A DNA stretch of 50,423 bases from an uncultured Rhodobiaceae bacterium. GTDB taxonomy: Archaea > Thermoplasmatota > Poseidoniia > Poseidoniales > Poseidoniaceae. Shown piece by piece: positions 35,401 to 43,102 of the stretch. The notes under the pieces were generated by a model. It was not told where the DNA came from, made no database searches, and saw only the letters and a program-made list of their open reading frames with translations. The DNA lies in contig CALDQY010000297.1 in NCBI GenBank assembly GCA_937911445.1, positions 1-50,423 of the forward strand, read 5' to 3'. Numbering within the stretch: the stretch's first letter is position 1; the number at the start of each line of letters is the position of its first letter. The translations under genes were made by a program, and so were the position numbers.

Positions 35401-35588
35401 TTGGTGGCACTGGAGCCTTCGCAGATCCAACCTACAACACGTCCAGCCCGTACCAAACGATGGCCAAACGGTGTCTTCCTGCGACCCACCCAGGTCGTGA
35501 TGAATCCATGTTCGAAGGGTTGGATAGCTCCTGTGGCTACATCCACTTCGTCGTCAAATCGTTCAATATGCGGTAAATCAAACATCAT
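32457..35588 (-). CDS. Large roadblock-plus-coiled-coil protein (SMC-like look, no ATPase)
   Basis: About 1043 residues, starting MMFDLPHIERFDDEV. Residues 1-125 are an unassigned alpha/beta region. Residues about 128-235 resemble a Roadblock/LC7 domain: LSDYEHVRGALAADQGILID, an amphipathic helix, ASLSMGDASLLIASSST, then TIVLAIWTEIDANHTRLLTD. Residues about 385-700 are a long Glu/Arg/Gln-rich coiled coil (for example RAAELAKALGDTESSAAL, EEQITTLRDRQASAQSK), followed by an alpha-helical globular part and an acidic tail from about 935 (PIVELSDEWEEMPAPVE). No Walker A or ABC signature is present, so it is not SMC or Rad50. It overlaps its upstream roadblock gene by 4 bases (ATGA). A scaffold or filament-like role is inference. 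Confidence 0.72.
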   Translation of the reverse strand: MMFDLPHIERFDDEVDVATGAIQPFEHGFITTWVGRRKTPFGHRLVRAGRVVGWICEGSSATKLLGGADARDALEEAEKNQHRLVASTCSMHGLAELAALLPEAFEFQADTQGLGASSSLTDRLFARNISAVLQALSDYEHVRGALAADQGILIDSMGDLPGTAEELSATVATLSDSMNAQQAKLGGNVNGYASLSMGDASLLIASSSTIVLAIWTEIDANHTRLLTDVAAKLDGEIGTYAEGSATLPDGFVLREGKGGADAVMSMLSAALEERVTGHLKAGVSDKAVSLALNNGLPVAMAANGQSFEEAMQGLTESKRVLKLHRLASGTMVSSSTGDVSEFTLKQFVESLSTVRTRSEKRRESMMHRLMSMYGFEIGLDEVRVIRSKLSIHVGGQEAVQALPTAAPLAGVDAGLRRRLEESERRADTLMRTNASLTSQLQDAEKERTEALVRLDAIKQSSGEQSDAIQSKNDELNRVQVTVSESRTRMEQAEERADRLLRRVGELEHQLSERAAELAKALGDTESSAALRDELETLSNKEATTRADLESNAQQLSSIREQIELEERRLRSLEEQITTLRDRQASAQSKSNASEEKIRSAQARLDQIEAETLASRRRAEEERQRLAEDEARRMQLHSEMRELMGERKELLTELGNLGARRGNAETELSGLIARAEALTDAHEEAVADIAEAERLRARLNEEPLAQALLNDDATFRGLGPVLDRLEHARTLGYSVVLLDRAVERALQVVQSTVDHIAATPRHLLSSEVMTLLERQVPQTAGAVRGLARWSVQQRLENQLGETVGHLILDLEGILEDYDRSITMLRRMRNVLDQLGNLGAPPEEIEALRMNCMRPEALPSVAVETRRLIRVALDDIYLEADQRDAGEAIALEQTAQVLEELLTQIDASGLTKGVPRGAMWDFQRDGFLPFERTAIPVGQRTPVMDDMMENIQPTLVIEESVSLDAEPIVELSDEWEEMPAPVESETTTEGVVETPSIPIQEDRADLEAELARLDAERQLRTPKVEEPKSDPRLDALHDQLSELDF

Positions 35589-35926
35589 ATCACCTTGGTT
35601 TGCTGTGCATTCCATTCTCGTCGCAGGCGTTCAAGTTCGTACTTCCAAACGCCTTTCCTGCCGTCTTTTCCTGAGAGGTAAACGAACAAATCGCTATCGA
35701 AGTGGTCGACAAGTGTCAGCCTCCGTCCTTCCATCCAAACCTCAAACAGTGGGCCAAGGTCGAGTTGTTCAGCGATTGAACAACATGTTGCCCATTCACT
35801 GCGTTGTTCTTCAACGGATTCTGGCCACTTTTTCGTGGTTTGGAGCATGCTTCCAAATTGATCCATCAAACGAACATGACGTACGCCGTCGAGTTCGCAA
35901 AGTTGAGGAAACAACGTGTTTAGCAT
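35585..35926 (-). CDS. Roadblock/LC7-like small protein
   Basis: A 113-residue protein starting MLNTLFPQLCELDGVRHVRL. The order helix, strand (VRHVRLMDQFGSMLQTT), long helix (SVEEQRSEWATCCSIAEQL), strands (LGPLFEVWMEGRRLTLVDHF and DLFVYLSGKD) and final helix (VWKYELERLRREWNAQ) is that of Roadblock/LC7 domains, which pair with small GTPases in archaea and bacteria. No GTPase gene is adjacent, but the next gene has its own Roadblock-like domain, with which this could form a heterodimer. The ORF could begin at ATG 35959, but ATG 35926 starts the domain. The family call is by pattern only. Confidence 0.55.
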   Translation of the reverse strand: MLNTLFPQLCELDGVRHVRLMDQFGSMLQTTKKWPESVEEQRSEWATCCSIAEQLDLGPLFEVWMEGRRLTLVDHFDSDLFVYLSGKDGRKGVWKYELERLRREWNAQQTKVI

Positions 35927-35981
35927 GCTAGCCCAAACCCTTTGACAGCAACGTACCATTCAAGAACTTTGCCGAAACTCT

Positions 35982-36137
35982 TCCCCCGTAGGGGGATTTG
36001 GCGACGAAATTCAAAATTCCAACTGCGAATTTTCAAAATGATGTGCGCGGAGATGTTTACGTAATGCTTTTTCCGCGTTCTGGGTGAGGCTAGCGGAATC
36101 AATGGTTGTAGAAAATTCCAATTGTAATTTTGAAAAT
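35982..36137. repeat. AT-rich palindromic repeat pair with G/C palindrome
   Basis: TCCCCC-GTA-GGGGGA is at 35982-35996. Two diverged copies of a 26-27-base element follow at 36013-36039 (AAAATTCCAACTGCGAATTT and on) and 36112-36137 (AAAATTCCAATTGTAATTTT and on). Each is an inverted repeat (AAAATTC/GAATTTT; AAAATT/AATTTT) and each ends in AAAAT. The span between the roadblock operon and ncsA has no gene. It may bind a regulator or an initiator-like protein; function is not known. Confidence 0.6.
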
Positions 36138-36183
36138 TCAATTGAGATTTTACTTCGTGATTAGGCCCAATCGGAGGCGTTTA

Positions 36184-36198
36184 ATGCAGGTGTTGTGA
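36184..36198 (+). other. Possible four-codon leader ORF (MQVL) before ncsA
   Basis: ATG CAG GTG TTG TGA is preceded six bases upstream by GGAGG (36173-36177). Its stop overlaps the GAGG that serves the ncsA start at 36208. It could be chance, or a mini-leader affecting ncsA translation. Confidence 0.25.
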
Positions 36199-36207
36199 GG
36201 AATCAAC

Positions 36208-37203
36208 ATGGCCGAGTCATCCCAGAGTCCATTCCAAGCCCCGGCTTGTGATGTCTGTGGAAAGGATGCGGTGGTCGAACAAGCCTACTCGGGGCGTATC
36301 CTGTGTGGCTACCATCTTGAAAAATCGATTCGAAAGAAGGTGGCCAAGGAGCTTCGCAAGCAACTGCATCTCGACAAATCAAAACCAACAACGGTCTTTG
36401 TGGCCATCTCTGGTGGTAAGGACTCGGCAGTTCTGCTAACATTGCTCGTCGAATTGATCGGAATGCGGCGAGACGTTCGAATCGTCGCTGGTTGTGTCGA
36501 TGAAGGCATTGATGGATACCGCCCACCTTCGATGCAGTGTGCTATCGATTTGTGCGAAACACTCGGCGTTGAATTCATCTCAACAAGCTACGAACAGCTC
36601 GACTTCCATCAAATGGATGAGGTTGTGAAACGCCTACCTGTTGTTTCTGAATCGAACGAAGGTGTCTCGATGATGCCTTGTTCCTACTGTGGCGTGTTCC
36701 GTCGACAAGGCATCAACGCATTGGCTCGACAGGTTGGAGCAGACGTCGTCGCTCTCGGCCACAACTTGGACGATATGGCTCAGACCGTTTTGATGAACAT
36801 GACCAATGGGGACATCGATCGAACGTTGCGACTTGCCCCTCACACGGATGCTCCAGTTGATGGCCTACCACCGAGAATCGTTCCATTACGATGGATTCCT
36901 GAACAAGAGATTCATCTACTTGCGATGCACAAGCAATTGCCACTTCATCATGAGGAGTGTCCTTACGCACAAGGTGCACTGCGCTGGCGTTATCGTGACA
37001 TCGTTGCTCAACTCGAACAAGATGTACCTGGTACGAGGCATAGTTTGGTACGGATGTCGGACAACATCAAGCAAGTTGCTCGAGAAGGCACGCCTTCTGT
37101 CCATTCACACCCAACAAAGTGTCAGCGTTGTGGCTCGCCAACCTCTGGAACTACATGCAAAGCATGCGATATGCGAGACCTTCTCGATGTTGACTTAGAG
37201 TAG
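36208..37203 (+). CDS. ncsA: tRNA 2-thiolation enzyme, NcsA/TtuA/Ncs6 family
   Basis: A 331-residue ATP-dependent sulfur-transfer enzyme that thiolates tRNA uridine. The P-loop-like SGGKDS is at residues 68-73. The 4Fe-4S cysteines are Cys158 and Cys161 (PCSYCG) with Cys251 (EECPYA). Zinc fingers lie at both ends: CDVCGKDA/CGYH at 14-36 and CQRCGSPTSGTTCKACDM near the C-terminus. GHNLDDMAQTV is the conserved His/Asp motif. Archaeal NcsA makes 2-thiouridine at position 34 and bacterial TtuA makes s2T54; the sequence alone does not decide. It lies between the repeat pair and the pyrI stop, and its end overlaps that of pyrI by 9 bases. Confidence 0.93.
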   Translation: MAESSQSPFQAPACDVCGKDAVVEQAYSGRILCGYHLEKSIRKKVAKELRKQLHLDKSKPTTVFVAISGGKDSAVLLTLLVELIGMRRDVRIVAGCVDEGIDGYRPPSMQCAIDLCETLGVEFISTSYEQLDFHQMDEVVKRLPVVSESNEGVSMMPCSYCGVFRRQGINALARQVGADVVALGHNLDDMAQTVLMNMTNGDIDRTLRLAPHTDAPVDGLPPRIVPLRWIPEQEIHLLAMHKQLPLHHEECPYAQGALRWRYRDIVAQLEQDVPGTRHSLVRMSDNIKQVAREGTPSVHSHPTKCQRCGSPTSGTTCKACDMRDLLDVDLE

Positions 37204-37671
37204 GTTGTGAATCAACTCGTCCAAATCTTGTGGGCGCTGGCAGTAATGACAACGTAGCGTCAATGGGTCCGTCTTCGTCACCTTCAGTCGATGTGGAAGA
37301 GGCTCTCTTGGGTTCTGCGTAATGCAGTTTGAGAACGTACATCGAACAACGTTTCGCACTTCTTCACCAAGGTTCACATTCAACTTCTCTGCTACAGAAT
37401 ATGCACGGATAATCGCGATGCTGCAGTCGGGAGCAACCAATGCCAAGCGGTCGAGTTCAGATTGGGTTAGCTCGCGGTCTTCAACCTTGATAATGTCCTT
37501 TGATCCCATCTTCTTGGATGGGACATTCATCACCAGAGATACAGGAACAGATGTATCACCAGAAAGGCTGAGCAATTCCAAGACTTTCAGTGCTTGTCCG
37601 GATGGAATGTGATCAATGACCGTTCCATTCTTGATTGCAGTGACGCGTCGCATGTTGTGTTCATCAGCCAT
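37195..37671 (-). CDS. pyrI: Aspartate carbamoyltransferase regulatory chain
   Basis: A 158-residue subunit that binds nucleotides and joins catalytic trimers. The N-terminal allosteric domain has RRVTAIKNGTVIDHIPSGQA and KVLELLSLSGDTS. The C-terminal zinc domain has four Cys, spaced C-x4-C (VRCTFSNC) and C-x2-C (LRCHYC). CTP inhibition is known for E. coli ATCase and is plausible here. The ATG overlaps the pyrB stop by one base, and a GGAGGTGATG lies before it within the end of pyrB, so translation is coupled. pyrG, which makes CTP, is in the same window about 9 kb away. Confidence 0.95.
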   Translation of the reverse strand: MADEHNMRRVTAIKNGTVIDHIPSGQALKVLELLSLSGDTSVPVSLVMNVPSKKMGSKDIIKVEDRELTQSELDRLALVAPDCSIAIIRAYSVAEKLNVNLGEEVRNVVRCTFSNCITQNPREPLPHRLKVTKTDPLTLRCHYCQRPQDLDELIHNLL

Positions 37672-38615
37672 CAGGCATCACCTCCCGCAATCTCAGCAGG
37701 GACTTCGATGTTCAGTAGTCGACATAGGAGAGCCATTCGAGCGACAACACCGTTGAAGGCTTGCTCAAAGTAGCGTGCATGTCGAGTTGAATCGACGCTT
37801 GGATGGATTTCGTCGACACGTGGAAGAGGGTGAAGAATGACCATTTCCGACTTGGCGTTGTCAAGGTCTCGTGCATGCAATTTGTAGGCGCCTGCAACCT
37901 TGGCATATTCATCCTCATCAGCAAACCGTTCCTTTTGGATTCGAGTCATGTAGACAACGTCGGCTTGGTTGATGTTACCAAGGAGGTCTTCGGTTTCAGT
38001 GACGTCTGCACCGTGCTCACGCAGATCTTCAACAATCTCTGGTGGCATTCGCAGCAGTTCAGGAGATGCAAAGATCAAGCGGCAACCAAAGCGAACGAGC
38101 GCATGGGAGAGGCTGTGGACGGTACGACCGTATCGGAGATCCCCCGCAAGAATGACTGTCAGCCCTTCAAGCGTTCCATGGGACTGCTGAATGGTGAACA
38201 AATCGAGCATGGTTTGTGTGGGGTGATGTCCTGCACCGTCTCCACCGTTGAGAATAGGCACACGTGCAGCATCTTGTGCGTATCGAGCAGCACCTTGTCG
38301 AGGGTGCCGCATAGCGATAATGTCGGTATACCCATCGACCATTTGGATGGTGTCAAACAGTGTTTCGCCTTTCACAACAGAGGACGTTTTGACATCACCA
38401 AGGTTGACAACATCGCCACCGAGTCGCTTCATAGCGGTCTCAAAAGACATCCGAGTTCGCGTGCTTGGTTCAAAGAACAGGTTGCCTAGAATCTTTCCTT
38501 GCAAGAGTGGAAGGTAGGTCTCTCCACGTGCAACAGGCAAAAGCCGCTCAGCATCGTCAAGAATGCTGTGTATGTCGTCGTTGGTCAAATCGTCCATCGT
38601 GATGAGTCCTTTCAT
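37671..38615 (-). CDS. pyrB: Aspartate carbamoyltransferase catalytic chain
   Basis: A 314-residue enzyme that joins carbamoyl phosphate and aspartate in pyrimidine synthesis. The carbamoyl-phosphate site is FFEPSTRTRMSFETAMKRLG, with Ser-Thr-Arg-Thr-Arg near residue 55. AMRHPRQGAARYA and HHPTQTMLDLF provide the next conserved residues, and ILHPLPRVDEI the aspartate-side Pro-Leu-Pro-Arg. The length fits the class with a regulatory chain. The start ATG 38615 precedes MKGLITMDDLTN; ATG 38597 is the alternative. It is divergent from the 38709 gene and precedes pyrI in the operon. Confidence 0.96.
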   Translation of the reverse strand: MKGLITMDDLTNDDIHSILDDAERLLPVARGETYLPLLQGKILGNLFFEPSTRTRMSFETAMKRLGGDVVNLGDVKTSSVVKGETLFDTIQMVDGYTDIIAMRHPRQGAARYAQDAARVPILNGGDGAGHHPTQTMLDLFTIQQSHGTLEGLTVILAGDLRYGRTVHSLSHALVRFGCRLIFASPELLRMPPEIVEDLREHGADVTETEDLLGNINQADVVYMTRIQKERFADEDEYAKVAGAYKLHARDLDNAKSEMVILHPLPRVDEIHPSVDSTRHARYFEQAFNGVVARMALLCRLLNIEVPAEIAGGDA

Positions 38616-38708
38616 AGAATGTCCCCTTCTTCACCAACCATCCAAGCACACCCATGAACATTGTTGCCAAAGAGTATGCAAAGAGTCGGTGGTTTCTTCA
38701 TCAAAACC

Positions 38709-40487
38709 ATGTGTGCTCAATTCATGCTCTGGGGGGATGTCGATGAAGCGATTAAGGCTGAACGACTTCTTAGAGTCCAGAGAATCGAGCGATTAAGCAC
38801 CATTTGTGCCTTGTTTTGTTTGAGTGGAGCCATCTGGTTGGCTTGGCCGGTTCTCAAGGATGCTTTTGTTGGCGACGCGAGTCTGCTCACAGGACTCGGT
38901 ATGCCCGTCTTGGTGCTGTTGTGGGGTATCGTCATTCAGGATTTGATCCTCGACGATCCTCGTGCGCGGACACGAATTGGAGCAGCTACAAGCATTGTTT
39001 GGCCAGTGTTGCTGATGTTCTCGCTCCGTGCATACTCATCGAGCATGGCTGACATTGCAGCGACCATTCTCTTCGCATCGTTGGGATTGGCTATGTACCA
39101 ATCCTCAGCAAACACACTACGTGGTGGCATTGATGTGATGCGTTTCCGGGCGATGATGACGAGCCTTGGTGCATTAACTGTGGTGGGAATGCTTGTCGGT
39201 GATCGTGCAGGTGAAACATGGATTGACGAGCCAAAAGATTGGGCGCATCCTCTTCTCAGCCTCTTCGTTGTAGGACACGTGGTCTACCTCTGGTTCATCG
39301 GTGATGATATGCGTGAAGAACGGAAAGCCTTCCGTCAAGAATTGGATGCCATCGAGAACCGTCTTCTTGTCTTGCGTTCCGAAGGGGCAGCTGTTGACCA
39401 AGCCAGCAGCCTTGTCATGACAGCGAAGGAGGAAGGACACATCGATCCTGCCTTTGGTATGCGTTTGCTTCGAGAGGCGGCTGAGGACATTGAACGCTCT
39501 CTTTCGCTTGCAACCGATGTGGATGTTGTGCGAAGTGAAGCCCTACTCGTTATCCAACATGCTGAAGAATTGGCGCCACTGGCAAAGCGTCCCCGTAAAT
39601 CCTACGAAATGGGTGAGCGCGAAGCGAGCCTTGGTTCGCTACGAGAAGCGGAAGGGTTGTTCCGTCAAGCCAAGCGCCGTGCTCAAGAAATCGTTACCTG
39701 GTGGGAACAAGCAGAGGAAGCCATACGCACGGCAGAAGAACTGCTCACAGGCCAATCTGGTGCAACCATTGACAACCTGCGTCAAATTGTACGTGATGCG
39801 AAGAAACAACTCGATCGTGAAGCGCCCAAGAAAGCCTTCGAACTTGCTTGTGTGATTCCTATTCAACTTCAAGCCGATGGTGACGCAAAAGAACGTGCTG
39901 TCGAAGTTCTCGGTGATGCTGCAAAGGCGCTCAAGGCTGCAGATGGATTCGATACATCCGAACTTGAACACCGACTCGAACAAGCCGAGGCTGCTCTTGA
40001 AGCAGGTGATACCGGTCAATCCATCGGTCTGGCCGAAGGTGTCATTCGTGTGATTCAGGTCGAACGTGAGGCCATGGAAACCGTTCGAAGGGCTCTTCGA
40101 CAACGCAAGAAAATCACTGAACGGTTCGGTGGTTTCGCCGATGAGAAGGAATGGATGACACGATTCAAGCAGGTTCAGTCAGCGGCTGATGATCGTCAAT
40201 GGAGTCATGCTGCAACACTGCTTGAACGCCTCACCGTCGATCTCGATGCCCTTGGTAATGAGCAAGGTGAGGCACAGACTCTGCTCGATTTCCTTCGTCA
40301 GGAATGGTCTGTTTTGAGAAATCAGTGCACGGCATCGAGCATTCCTGTGACAGATGAAGACATGAAACAAACCGAGGCTTCTATTGCACTTGCCGAAGAG
40401 CGACTCATTGGAGGCCAAGTAGAGGCTGCTTTGGAACAACTTGGACAAGCAGATGCATCCATGGAGCGTTTGCGACGACGTGTTTGA
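38709..40487 (+). CDS. Membrane protein with long cytoplasmic coiled-coil half
   Basis: About 592 residues. The first third has some six helices (LSTICALFCLSGAIWLAWPV; GLGMPVLVLLWGIVIQDLI; TSIVWPVLLMFSLRAYSSS; IAATILFASLGLAMYQSS; MMTSLGALTVVGMLVG; LLSLFVVGHVVYLWFIG). From about residue 205 onward it is helical and Glu/Ala/Arg-rich with heptad patterns (for example EEAIRTAEELLTGQSGAT, ELEHRLEQAEAALEAGDTG), as in coiled-coil or TPR-like helical repeats. ATG 38724 (MLWGDVDEA) and the upstream ATG 38676 and TTG 38661 are other possible starts. Function unknown; a membrane-bound scaffold is a guess. It faces the similar gene at 40488 stop to stop, without a gap. Confidence 0.7.
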   Translation: MCAQFMLWGDVDEAIKAERLLRVQRIERLSTICALFCLSGAIWLAWPVLKDAFVGDASLLTGLGMPVLVLLWGIVIQDLILDDPRARTRIGAATSIVWPVLLMFSLRAYSSSMADIAATILFASLGLAMYQSSANTLRGGIDVMRFRAMMTSLGALTVVGMLVGDRAGETWIDEPKDWAHPLLSLFVVGHVVYLWFIGDDMREERKAFRQELDAIENRLLVLRSEGAAVDQASSLVMTAKEEGHIDPAFGMRLLREAAEDIERSLSLATDVDVVRSEALLVIQHAEELAPLAKRPRKSYEMGEREASLGSLREAEGLFRQAKRRAQEIVTWWEQAEEAIRTAEELLTGQSGATIDNLRQIVRDAKKQLDREAPKKAFELACVIPIQLQADGDAKERAVEVLGDAAKALKAADGFDTSELEHRLEQAEAALEAGDTGQSIGLAEGVIRVIQVEREAMETVRRALRQRKKITERFGGFADEKEWMTRFKQVQSAADDRQWSHAATLLERLTVDLDALGNEQGEAQTLLDFLRQEWSVLRNQCTASSIPVTDEDMKQTEASIALAEERLIGGQVEAALEQLGQADASMERLRRRV

Positions 40488-43046
40488 TCAGACAAGGTCT
40501 CGTTGAACCAAATCACTGTGATTGATACCGCTCGGCAATCCAAGATCGACAGGCATACCAGCGATGGTCGTGATGACACCATAGAGGTGCAAGTAGAGTC
40601 CATGTGGAGGCTCACGTTCTCCGTTGTATGGAATCTTTTTCCAAAGATTGGATTTCATCCAGTACTTCGATACGGATTGATCCTTTGAGTGAACTATCCA
40701 GGCATTGGCTCGCCCTGCATGCTTTCTGGCTTGTGTTGAACCGAGTCGTGGTGAGATGTGAACTGTATGCAAAATAGGCCACTCTCGCATCCAATCGCCT
40801 GCAGAGTCGATGAGCATGGTCATCTTGGTCGGTTCTGTAGCCATTGCATCAAGCAGTCCCAATTCATTCAGAATTCGAGCCAATGAACGAACGTGTGGAT
40901 GACGTGGCTCCTGTTTCCTCAATTCACGTGCAATACGAACAGCCGTGTTTGGTCGACCTGCATCAAGGTGCAACAGGGCTGTAACTACTCGCCCTTGTGA
41001 CCACGTCGATGTTGGCAATTCAGCGTGTTCCTCATGCTTCTTCATGAAGGCTTCAAGCATCGACAAGGCTTCTTCGCTCCGTCCACTGAGACGCATTCGA
41101 GCACAATCGCCGAGCAGCATCAATCGATCAGCTGGCTTGTTTCGATAGGTGGTATTGGCTCGAGGCTCTCCGTTCGCCGTTCTGTTGAGCAAATCGATGT
41201 TTCGACGCATGAGCGGATCAACACCGAGAACGGGTTGTGAGGCACTCGGAACACTTCGTTTTGAATCAAGCACGGCAGCAAACCATTGCAATCGAGCTGC
41301 TTCGATGTCGCTCTTGTTCAAGAGTGCAAGTCGAGGCGCAGCCTCTGGGAGATCTCGTTGACAGAGACTTGCAGCTGCAAGAATCAATCGTGCAACTTGT
41401 GCATCCCGACCTGTTTGTAATGCAAGCAATGAGACTGCGTTTTCCTCCGCTTCCTCCCATCGATTCAACCCAGCAAACAACTGCATTTTCGCTCCCGTTT
41501 GCCGCAACAAGTCCAATCCTTGCGTTGATGATTCAGTCGGATTCAGGATTTCATCGTAATGTTCGATGGCTCGCGTCCATTTGTCTTGAGCAATCAATTC
41601 CGTAAATGGTCGCTGTTTTAGATAGATCATGTCTTCCATCTGTGTCAACATTTGGCGCTGCTCACTGATGCTTGCATCAAAGGTGATATCATCGAGTTTG
41701 GAGCCGACCTGAAGCGATGTAAGCCAGATGAGAAGAAAACAAATTTGACCCCCAGATGCCAACATCCAGGTCAATTCTTCCATCGCATCCTTCTCGACAT
41801 AGGTGCACAGCGTGTTTTCCCAATCACCACAAGCACCGCCTTGTGGAAGGAACGAGGAATCCCAGAATGTGATCATGGCGAGAGCGAGAAGGAGCATCGA
41901 CTGTCCCGCAAATCCTGTGAAACAGAAGTTGAGTACTTTGGCTTGTTGAGAGCGTTCTGCACGAAGCAATCGACTGTCTGCTAAACGAATACCTCCTCGA
42001 CCCGAAACATCTTGAACATCGAGGAAAAGAATCCTTGCAACTTCGTAAACGAACAGGAAGCCAACCAAGGCAACGTTGAGGAGAAGGAACAACAGAATTG
42101 ACGTGACCAGTGGGACACGTAATCCTGGATCTGGAATGTTGGAAAACAACTCGATAAGGAAGAATCCAAGGATTCCACCTTCTTCCATGATGGTTGCTTG
42201 TTCTCGGTATTCTGGAAGTTCGAGAACTCGTTCAGAATGCGTGAACAATTCAGGCGCAACAAGGATGGCGATCAACGAGAGCAGCGTGTTGATGGCGACC
42301 ACAGGCATGGCCAATGTGTTGAGATGAACAATTCGTGCGATCACTTGCTGACGCGCATTTGGTGCATGATTGTGGAATGGAGAAGGATTGCCTTTCGCAA
42401 TCTGAGCAGATGATTGACGAAGCGCTTGCCATGACGTCCCCATGACTCGGCCATATGCAACGATAGAAGGCGAAAAGGCAAGGAGCAACGATGCGCTAAG
42501 TCGATGCGTAAATGGAACGCCCCACGAGCCGAGAAGTGAGTAAAACAGGCCTACACCAAGGAACCAGAAGATTGTCAGGGCGATGTAAGCGGTGTTGCGT
42601 GCACTGCTGGATTCCTGCAACTTTGCTTTCCCATGTCCAATTGGTTTGATAATTTGGGCGCCCAGAGAAGAACCCGATGAAATGATTGCAGGAAGGATAA
42701 TCAGAATCAATGCGAGTGAAATGTTTGGAGCGTGAAAACCGTCGCTCTTACCTTGTGCATAGATGATGTATTCAAAGAAGAGAAGCAATGCACCTGTCAG
42801 TGCAAAAAGGTAGGTTGCGACTCCGAAACGCATGCCGCGTGAACGAAGCAAATCACGTGCTTCACCAAACGATTCTGTTACTGTATGGACCTCGTATCGC
42901 ATAGGCCCTGTCTCGAATGCAACTTGCAATCCACGCAATTGTCGTGGAACAACCGTTCGCCAAAACAACAGGGCGATGACGGCTGCTAAGATCAATGGAA
43001 CAACGGCGATGGAGGCAAACCCCTCAACTATCACCGGTCCAGTCAT
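40488..43046 (-). CDS. Large membrane protein with C-terminal helical-repeat domain
   Basis: An 852-residue protein. About nine helices lie in residues 1-450 (for example VVPLILAAVIALLFWRTV; YLFALTGALLLFFEYIIY; TSILLFLLLNVALVGFLFVY), then about 400 cytoplasmic residues of paired helices: KWTRAIEHYDEILNPTESST, AKMQLFAGLNRWEEAEENAV, RTTYRNKP..RLMLLGDCARMRLSGRSEEALS in two stretches, and RVVTALLHLDAGRPNTAVRI, which look like TPR units. An A/T box 21-30 bases before the ATG implies a leaderless transcript. It is convergent with the coiled-coil membrane gene. Function unknown; the layout resembles protein-assembly or secretion accessory factors, but that is inference. Confidence 0.75.
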   Translation of the reverse strand: MTGPVIVEGFASIAVVPLILAAVIALLFWRTVVPRQLRGLQVAFETGPMRYEVHTVTESFGEARDLLRSRGMRFGVATYLFALTGALLLFFEYIIYAQGKSDGFHAPNISLALILIILPAIISSGSSLGAQIIKPIGHGKAKLQESSSARNTAYIALTIFWFLGVGLFYSLLGSWGVPFTHRLSASLLLAFSPSIVAYGRVMGTSWQALRQSSAQIAKGNPSPFHNHAPNARQQVIARIVHLNTLAMPVVAINTLLSLIAILVAPELFTHSERVLELPEYREQATIMEEGGILGFFLIELFSNIPDPGLRVPLVTSILLFLLLNVALVGFLFVYEVARILFLDVQDVSGRGGIRLADSRLLRAERSQQAKVLNFCFTGFAGQSMLLLALAMITFWDSSFLPQGGACGDWENTLCTYVEKDAMEELTWMLASGGQICFLLIWLTSLQVGSKLDDITFDASISEQRQMLTQMEDMIYLKQRPFTELIAQDKWTRAIEHYDEILNPTESSTQGLDLLRQTGAKMQLFAGLNRWEEAEENAVSLLALQTGRDAQVARLILAAASLCQRDLPEAAPRLALLNKSDIEAARLQWFAAVLDSKRSVPSASQPVLGVDPLMRRNIDLLNRTANGEPRANTTYRNKPADRLMLLGDCARMRLSGRSEEALSMLEAFMKKHEEHAELPTSTWSQGRVVTALLHLDAGRPNTAVRIARELRKQEPRHPHVRSLARILNELGLLDAMATEPTKMTMLIDSAGDWMREWPILHTVHISPRLGSTQARKHAGRANAWIVHSKDQSVSKYWMKSNLWKKIPYNGEREPPHGLYLHLYGVITTIAGMPVDLGLPSGINHSDLVQRDLV

Positions 43047-43066
43047 GGATTTGCCACACCCTGCTT

Positions 43067-43076
43067 CCTTTTATGG
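43067..43076 (-). promoter_or_regulatory. Probable TATA box of the 852-residue membrane protein gene
   Basis: Minus strand CCATAAAAGG, centred about 25 bases upstream of the ATG at 43046 and lying between it and the thrS stop. No Shine-Dalgarno-like run follows, so the message is probably leaderless. Confidence 0.55.
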
Positions 43077-43102
43077 AGTGCGAATTGATGCAGTGATTCT
43101 GT

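Noticed and set aside
32457..35588. SMC or Rad50 ATPase
   Set aside because: Long coiled coil only; no Walker A, Walker B or ABC signature at the ends.
34291..35931. Plus-strand ORFs of 193 and 242 residues over the coiled-coil gene
   Set aside because: Antisense to a long coiled-coil frame whose codon bias makes such ORFs common.
35982..36137. Replication origin
   Set aside because: Only two diverged repeats, no initiator gene and no measured skew; kept as a repeat of unknown role.
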